This document shows, piece after piece, positions 59,339 through 64,000 of a stretch of 64,000 nucleotides of DNA. The stretch lies in contig OZ038455.1 of NCBI GenBank assembly GCA_964036195.1, forward strand, positions 13,595,855-13,659,854, read 5' to 3'. A program made the position numbers and the translations under genes. This DNA is from Sphaerolaimus hirsutus. Lineage: Eukaryota; Nematoda; Chromadorea; Monhysterida; Sphaerolaimidae. Position 1 is the first letter of the stretch. The number at the start of each line of letters is the position of its first letter. Under the pieces are notes generated by a model. That model was not told the DNA's origin and made no database searches. It saw only the letters and a list, made by a program, of their open reading frames with translations.

Positions 59339-60552
59339 ATGTTCTACCTAAGAATAGACAGAATCCTGCAGAGGTTTTTCTTCGCTCTGGGCGGTTTGAT
59401 TTATGATTACATGTGGGCTTGCATAATCGTGCCAATATTAATTGCTATGGGCTGTGGCAGTGGTTTATATTTGTTGGACCCTTATAAAATCTTTTTAGTG
59501 GAGTCTGTCTACTCACCAACTGATGGCCTGTGAGTTTTTGGATCCTTTTTGGCCTCATTGAGAAACACATGTAATTCTTGAATAATTGATAATTCTGAAT
59601 TCTAACGTATGTATGCCATGAAAAAACTACCATATTTTTTCTTAAGAAGATCGCGGTTATATTTTTTCGTCAACTTTTTACCCGCCTTGCTATTGCTTCG
59701 TGGGAGCAAAAACGGGCCAAAACCTGCTGTTTTTTTTCTTCGAAATACCGTATTACCTCGAATTAACCCCTTGAATTATACCCCCCCTCTAAATACCCCC
59801 CTAAAATTTGGCTGAGGAAAAAATTAAACCCCCCTCGAAATACACCCACCCAAATTGAGTGTAAAGAGAATGTACGCAACAAACACTGCGGTTTGTGTTC
59901 TGTATGATGCAGAACACACGTTAAAACCAATCACAATGACAACCAACCAATGACAGTTAAAACCAATGAGTGACTTTAGGTCAGTGTTTATGCGTACATA
60001 CAGTTATATGGGTATGTTATGTACGTCTATAAACACATACCTATACGTAAATGTTTGATTTTACTACGTCTGAGTATGCGGAATTTCAGAAAATTTCTGG
60101 CGAAATACTAGACCCCCCTTGAATAAGCCCCACTCGCTGAAAATTTGCTGGCGAAATAATAAACCCCCTGGGGGTATTTGAGATAATACGGTATGTAGAA
60201 TTCTAGCAGATAATTATTTACCGTATTTCTTCTAATAGAACGGCGTACCTCCAATTGAACGGCACCTCCAATAGAACGGCACCTCCCATAGAATGGCAGG
60301 TAAAAAAAGTTGACGAAAGAATAGAAAGGCGCTCATCTATTAGAAGAAAGTATTTTACAAAACCGACCTAGCCAAATCAATTCCTCTGTTGATTGCAGAT
60401 ATCTCCACGAACGAGCGGCAATACAAGAAAAGTGGCCGGCTATAAATGGAAGATTCATGCCAGGATTTCACGTTGATTCCGCCTTTTGGACACTAATTGT
60501 AATGCAAAGAAAAGACAGGGGAAATATGTTCAACAAGGAAAGTATTCAGGAG
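59339..60552 (+). CDS. Patched-related (PTR) transmembrane protein, first two exons
   Basis: Patched-related proteins are 12-TM sterol-sensing-domain/RND-type membrane proteins, expanded in nematodes. Exon 1 (59339-59529) begins MFYLRIDRILQRFFFALGGL and has TM1 (ACIIVPILIAMGCGSGLYLL, residues ~28-47), then VYSPTDGL, matching the E-Y-L-F-(S/T)-P motif after TM1 in PTR proteins. Exon 2 (60399-60552) reads LHERAAIQEKWP, then FMPGFHVDSAFWTLIVMQRK and DRGNMFNKESIQE, the conserved start of the first extracellular domain (kDxGN). Splice: GGCCT/gtgagt to GATTGCAG/ATATC, phase 2 at both sides; exon 2 ends GAG/gtgcgc in phase 0. 115 aa are visible of a usual ~900. Later exons were not found before 64000, so the gene continues outside or is broken by the foldback elements downstream. 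An acceptor 15 nt before the ATG suggests trans-splicing or a non-coding first exon. Confidence 0.75.
59748..60191. mobile_element. TA-flanked MITE in PTR intron 1
   Basis: TA/CCGTATTACCTCGAATTAAC to GTATTTGAGATAATACGG/TA. Confidence 0.8.
60221..60352. mobile_element. Small TIR element with CTTCTAATAGAACGG motifs
   Basis: CCGTATTTCTTCTAATAGAA at the left, TCTATTAGAAGAAAGTAT at the right; CCTCCAATAGAACGGCA repeats inside. A relative of the CCGTATTTC family. Confidence 0.6.
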
Positions 60553-60815
60553 GTGCGCTAGGGGTGAAGTTCTCTCAATATTTTTCTGAATTACCTTATT
60601 TCCTCGAAATACCCCCAGGGGATTTTCAGTGTGGAAATTTTGAGGGGGGTATTTTGAGGGCGAGGCTTATTCGGGGAGGATTATATTTTCGCCAGAAATT
60701 TTCGTAGTAAGTTCGTAAATAACGTATTTAATGTTGGCGTTTTACATACCTATAACTGATAGCACGCGTGATCGGACACGATATATTAAGAAGACAAAAA
60801 TTTAAAATATACGTA

Positions 60816-62112
60816 GAGCGGGACAAAAAAATGAGAAATCAATGTTGTTTTTTTCAATCAATTTTCATTCCACCCCGGAGTAATTTTTTTGGGGGGGCCA
60901 CCTGCATCAAAATGTAGCCCTAACATTTCTTTACAGGAACCCCCGGGGGGACCCCTGTAGCTGCTTAGACGCGGCCGCAGGGGCGCCTCCCAAAAAAATG
61001 TTCATTTTTGGGTTGGTCAAAAAAAATGAGAATTCGTAAGTCATTTTTTTGCGCTCTTTACACAGATTATGTAAAGTGCGCAAGAGGTTTCGATTAGGAT
61101 ATTCTTGTACAGAAATGCACGCGCTTTCTTTATAGACTGCCAGCGCCACGCGTATTTTAAAATTTTTGACCACAATTTGACTGCAAAGATTGATGTATTT
61201 TGGTTGGTTTTTAGTGATTTTGACGCCATTTTGTTGAGTGCCAGCCTGAATCTGCATGGAGGGGAGCGAAAATTGAATGAAAGATGCACAAAAACATGGC
61301 ATATCTTTCTACATGCTCCAAATTCCCCAAAAACCACCCTCAAAAAAAGTTGTATATGAACACTTAAACTAACTTTCTCGGCGCCGCATCTGTCTGAGGT
61401 CAGTGTGGCGCTACATGGCAACGAGGGGCTTCCCATCCCTTGTGCCCACGCAGAGTCGTTCTTAAGGATTGCCAGAACCGCGAGCGCATGGCATGGGCCC
61501 GTCTGCTGCTGCAGGAGCACTGCCAATACCACCTGAACCTGAACGTCTTTTTGGACAACAAAAAGTTTTTTTTGTGTTCATATAAAACTTTTTTATAGGG
61601 TTGTTTTGTGGAATTTGGAGCGTGTCGAAAGATGTGCCATGTTTTTGTGTGTCTTTTGTTTAATTTTCGCTCCCCTCCATGCAGATTCAGGCTGGCACTC
61701 AACAAAATGGCGTCAAAATCGCGAAAAACTGACTGAAAATAGCGATAATTTTTGAAGTCAAATTTACCCAAAAAATTTCATGATACAAGCATCGCGAGCC
61801 GTATCAAACGATAGCCTGTGCATTTCTGTACAGGAATATCCAAATTGCAACATATTGTGCTCTTTACACATTGCGTGTAAAGAGTCTTTACACATTTCTC
61901 TTTTTTTTTGACCAGCCCAAAAATGAAATTTTTTTACGGGAGGCACCCCTGCGGCTGCGTCAAAGCAGCTACAGGGGTCCCCCCATGGGTTCCTGTAGAG
62001 AAATGTTAGGGCTACACTTTGAAATGGATACCGCCGCTACAAAGTGATTGTGGGCCTCAGAAAAAAACGTCAAAAATTTTAAAAAATATTTCTCTTTTTT
62101 TTTGTCCGGCTC
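60816..62112. mobile_element. Foldback element (~1.3 kb) around a transposase remnant
   Basis: GAGCGGGACAAAAAAATGAG to the inverse ending TTTGTCCGGCTC; arms of about 500 bp include CAGGGGCGCCTCCC and GAATCTGCATGGAGGGGAGC. TA precedes the left end. Confidence 0.8.
61443..61600 (+). pseudogene. Possible Tc1/mariner transposase remnant
   Basis: In the GC-rich spacer of the foldback one frame reads CQNRERMAWARLLLQEH, then LNVFLDNKKFF. It resembles the RxxRLxWAxxH... (I/V)xFSDE(K)xF stretch that carries the first catalytic Asp of Tc1-like transposases. Short and isolated; it could be chance. Confidence 0.3.
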
Positions 62113-62309
62113 ATTTACCTATAAACAGATAGCTACACATAAATACTAGTCTATGTGTAGCTGCGATGCAAATTCAAATCAATTTATACATGATGTTCAT
62201 TACCTACATACATGATGTACCTTATTCCAGACGAGGGGAATTTTGAGGAAATACGGTAAGTAGTATTTACATTGATGATGTCTTTTCCAATAACTTAACC
62301 AGGGGCCAG

Positions 62310-62745
62310 TTCCGCAAGTTAAAAGTAGAGAGTAAAAATTGGAGAGTAGAGTAAAACAGCATGTGGCAAGTAAAGAGTAGAGTAAAAATTGAAGAGTGAA
62401 GTAAAAATTGAAGAGTAAAGTAATAAGTAGAGTAAAAATTGAAAAGTAGAGTAAAAAATAAAAAAAGTAAATGTAAAGTAAAGTGTCAATTGTGTATCCA
62501 AATCTTATTTTTTTGGTATCCAAATCTTTTGTTTTTGTATCCAAATCTTACGTCAAAAAGTAAGATTTGGATATAAAAGCATAAGATTTGGATACAAAAA
62601 ATAAGATTTGGATACACATTGACACTTTACTTTACATTTGGCCCTTTTTTTTTTTTACTCTACTTTCCAATTTTTACTCTACTTATTACTTTACTCTTCA
62701 ATTTTTACTTCACTCTTCAATTTTTACCCTACTCTTTACCAGAGT
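62310..62745. repeat. Palindromic ATCCAAATCTTA element with AGAGTAAAAATTG repeats
   Basis: Left half GTAGAGTAAAAATTGAAGAG, centre TATCCAAATCTTA / TAAGATTTGGATA, right half inverse. ORFs here are repeat by-products. Confidence 0.75.
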
Positions 62746-62905
62746 TGTTAGAATTACTCAACTTTTTTAAAAGTATATGTAAACGTAAAGTATTTTTTTT
62801 ACTCACCACAAAGTATAGAAAACGTAAAATACTTTTTTTTTACTTGTACGTATGCGTAAATGTGGGTACTTTTTTGTGAGTGTAGAAACGACTACTTTTC
62901 TTCAT
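62746..62905. repeat. CAGAGTTGTT hAT MITE, left end
   Basis: CAGAGTTGTTAGAATTACTC then AACGTAAAATAC-type repeats; no right end seen. Confidence 0.5.
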
Positions 62906-63189
62906 AGAATGTGTAAAAGTGGGCACTTTTTCATACGTGTACAGCACAACGTGTGTTTTTCTATTAGCAAATGACAGATTATATAGTTTTCAAGGTTTCT
63001 TTTTTCTAAGAGATAAAAATCATCTTTCTCCCGACTTGTTAACCACATCCATTGTCTCCACAACCATTTCGATTTGGTTGCGAATTTTGAAATTTTTAAA
63101 GGCACTACCCCCGCATATCTAAAATATTCAATGGAACCACTTCTGTAAATACACAGCAGTGTATTAGGTTGTAAACTAAATAACCTTAA

Positions 63190-64000
63190 TTTTTTTGCGA
63201 CTTCACATTCATGTGTCCCATTCTGTTGTTCATTGGCGAATATTAATGCCATTCGAGTATGTTGGGGTTTGGGGTTGGGGCTATGACGAAATCTTTTTGT
63301 TTCCTCGAATAATGCCCCAGTCCCGAGATAAAAGGGGTCTATAAAAAGGTGGTCATTTTGACTTTGAAGCTCAGTAAATCGGCCATTTCTGGGCCGATTT
63401 GCATCGATCAACACTTAAAATGATTGGTAAAACCCATAGATTCCATTTTTGTTGTCAGATTAGTGATGTTTGAATTTTGTATGCTTATTTGACCCAGCGA
63501 TGTGATTCCGCTGCGCTCAGCCCAGTGCAGAAGTCATACAGCATACAGCCTCTCAGCTGTTCATGTGTGAGCTTGCAGTGTTCTGCCATTTTTCGTTGTT
63601 TTTAAAAAAAATAGAAATCCATACATTTCAGCCCTGAGTCCAACACACTGTGACACCCTCGGCCTTTCTCTACACATAGAAGTACCCTTGATGCATCTCC
63701 GATGGGAGAAGATTTGCTTAACTTACATCACTAATCCGACCACAAAAATGAAATCCGAAAGTTTTACCGATCATTTTAAGCGTTGATCGACCCAAATCGG
63801 CCCAGAAATGGCTGATGTATGGAGCTTCCAATGTCCAGATCGGCCATTCAATATGACCACCTTTTTATAGACCCCCCTTATCTCGGGACTGGGGGATTAT
63901 TCGAGGAAACAAAAAAATTAGGTCATAGCCCCAACCCCAAACCCCAACATACTCGAACAGCATTAATTTCCGCCAATGTACAACAGAATGGGATGCATGA
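63190..64000. repeat. Large inverted repeat cut by the window end
   Basis: About 63200-63480 and the inverse 63740-64000 share CCCATTCTGTTGT, GGGGCTATGAC and CCCGAGATAA blocks. The spacer (63490-63735) is unrelated. It shares GGGACTGGGGGATTATT with 11880, 20790 and 53560, linking it to the giant repeat arms. Confidence 0.7.

Noticed and set aside
62902..63414. 170-aa minus-strand ORF
   Set aside because: It overlaps the arm of a large inverted repeat (63190-64000), has no recognisable domain, and the repeat explains its openness.

Overview
This is a piece of a repeat-rich animal genome, not a bacterial one. Genes are split by GT-AG introns, coding density is very low, and most of the window is nested, mostly non-autonomous DNA transposons. 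The recognisable proteins (a DEG/ENaC channel, a two-pore-domain K+ channel and a Patched-related protein) fit an ecdysozoan, and the mix is nematode-like. I cannot name the species. A 200-N gap (47481-47680) marks this as a draft scaffold.

Genes (all on +): (1) 3' exons of a DEG/ENaC channel, 5037-7012; (2) a short secreted-peptide first exon with a TATA box, 19847-20086, embedded in repeats; (3) a small secreted cysteine-rich protein, 31975-33160, three exons, 126 codons once a 203-bp transposon in exon 1 is discounted; (4) a complete eight-exon K2P channel, 35989-43782, 535 aa, all splice phases consistent; (5) an orphan terminal-type exon, 45259-45393; (6) the first two exons of a Patched-related (PTR) gene, 59339-60552, running off the window. 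Pseudogenes are two copies of a BEL/Pao polyprotein fragment and two Tc1/mariner-like transposase scraps.

Mobile DNA: I could define elements from matching ends and direct target duplications. At least nine TIR families have 8-bp duplications (hAT-like), with termini TAGGGTGTCAAA, TAGGGTTCAAAC, CAGAGTTGTT, TAGTGATGGAAAAGCGCC, TAGCATTGAAAAA, CAACGATGG, CAGGGTTGG, CATAGGCGGCG and GGGGCAGGCC. One family with GGCTATTTACACAGG ends has 9-bp duplications (MULE-like) and includes 48-bp elements that are only two ends back to back. A very abundant TA-flanked family has CCGTATTTCCTCGAAATACC ends. A palindromic family ending near CACTCCCAGACCCTGTAAAA carries a splice donor in one TIR and an acceptor in the other.

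Layout: 1-5036 nested elements; 5037-7012 DEG/ENaC; 7872-9826 hAT carrying BEL/Pao; 10801-21877 a giant inverted repeat with ~5-kb arms, containing the secreted-peptide exon; 21878-31887 assorted elements; 31975-33160 cysteine-rich gene; 33192-35662 elements; 35989-43782 K2P gene with transposon-filled introns; 44038-47480 elements and microsatellite; 47681-55345 a third copy of the giant arm; 55927-57893 second hAT+BEL/Pao; 59339-60552 PTR; 60816-64000 foldback elements.

Most notable: a splice-competent palindromic transposon sitting inside a DEG/ENaC exon and removable in frame (introner-like); a K2P channel whose second pore has lost both filter glycines; 48-bp mobile palindromes with 9-bp duplications and an empty paralogous site; and a hAT-like element that captured retroelement coding sequence and then moved as a unit.
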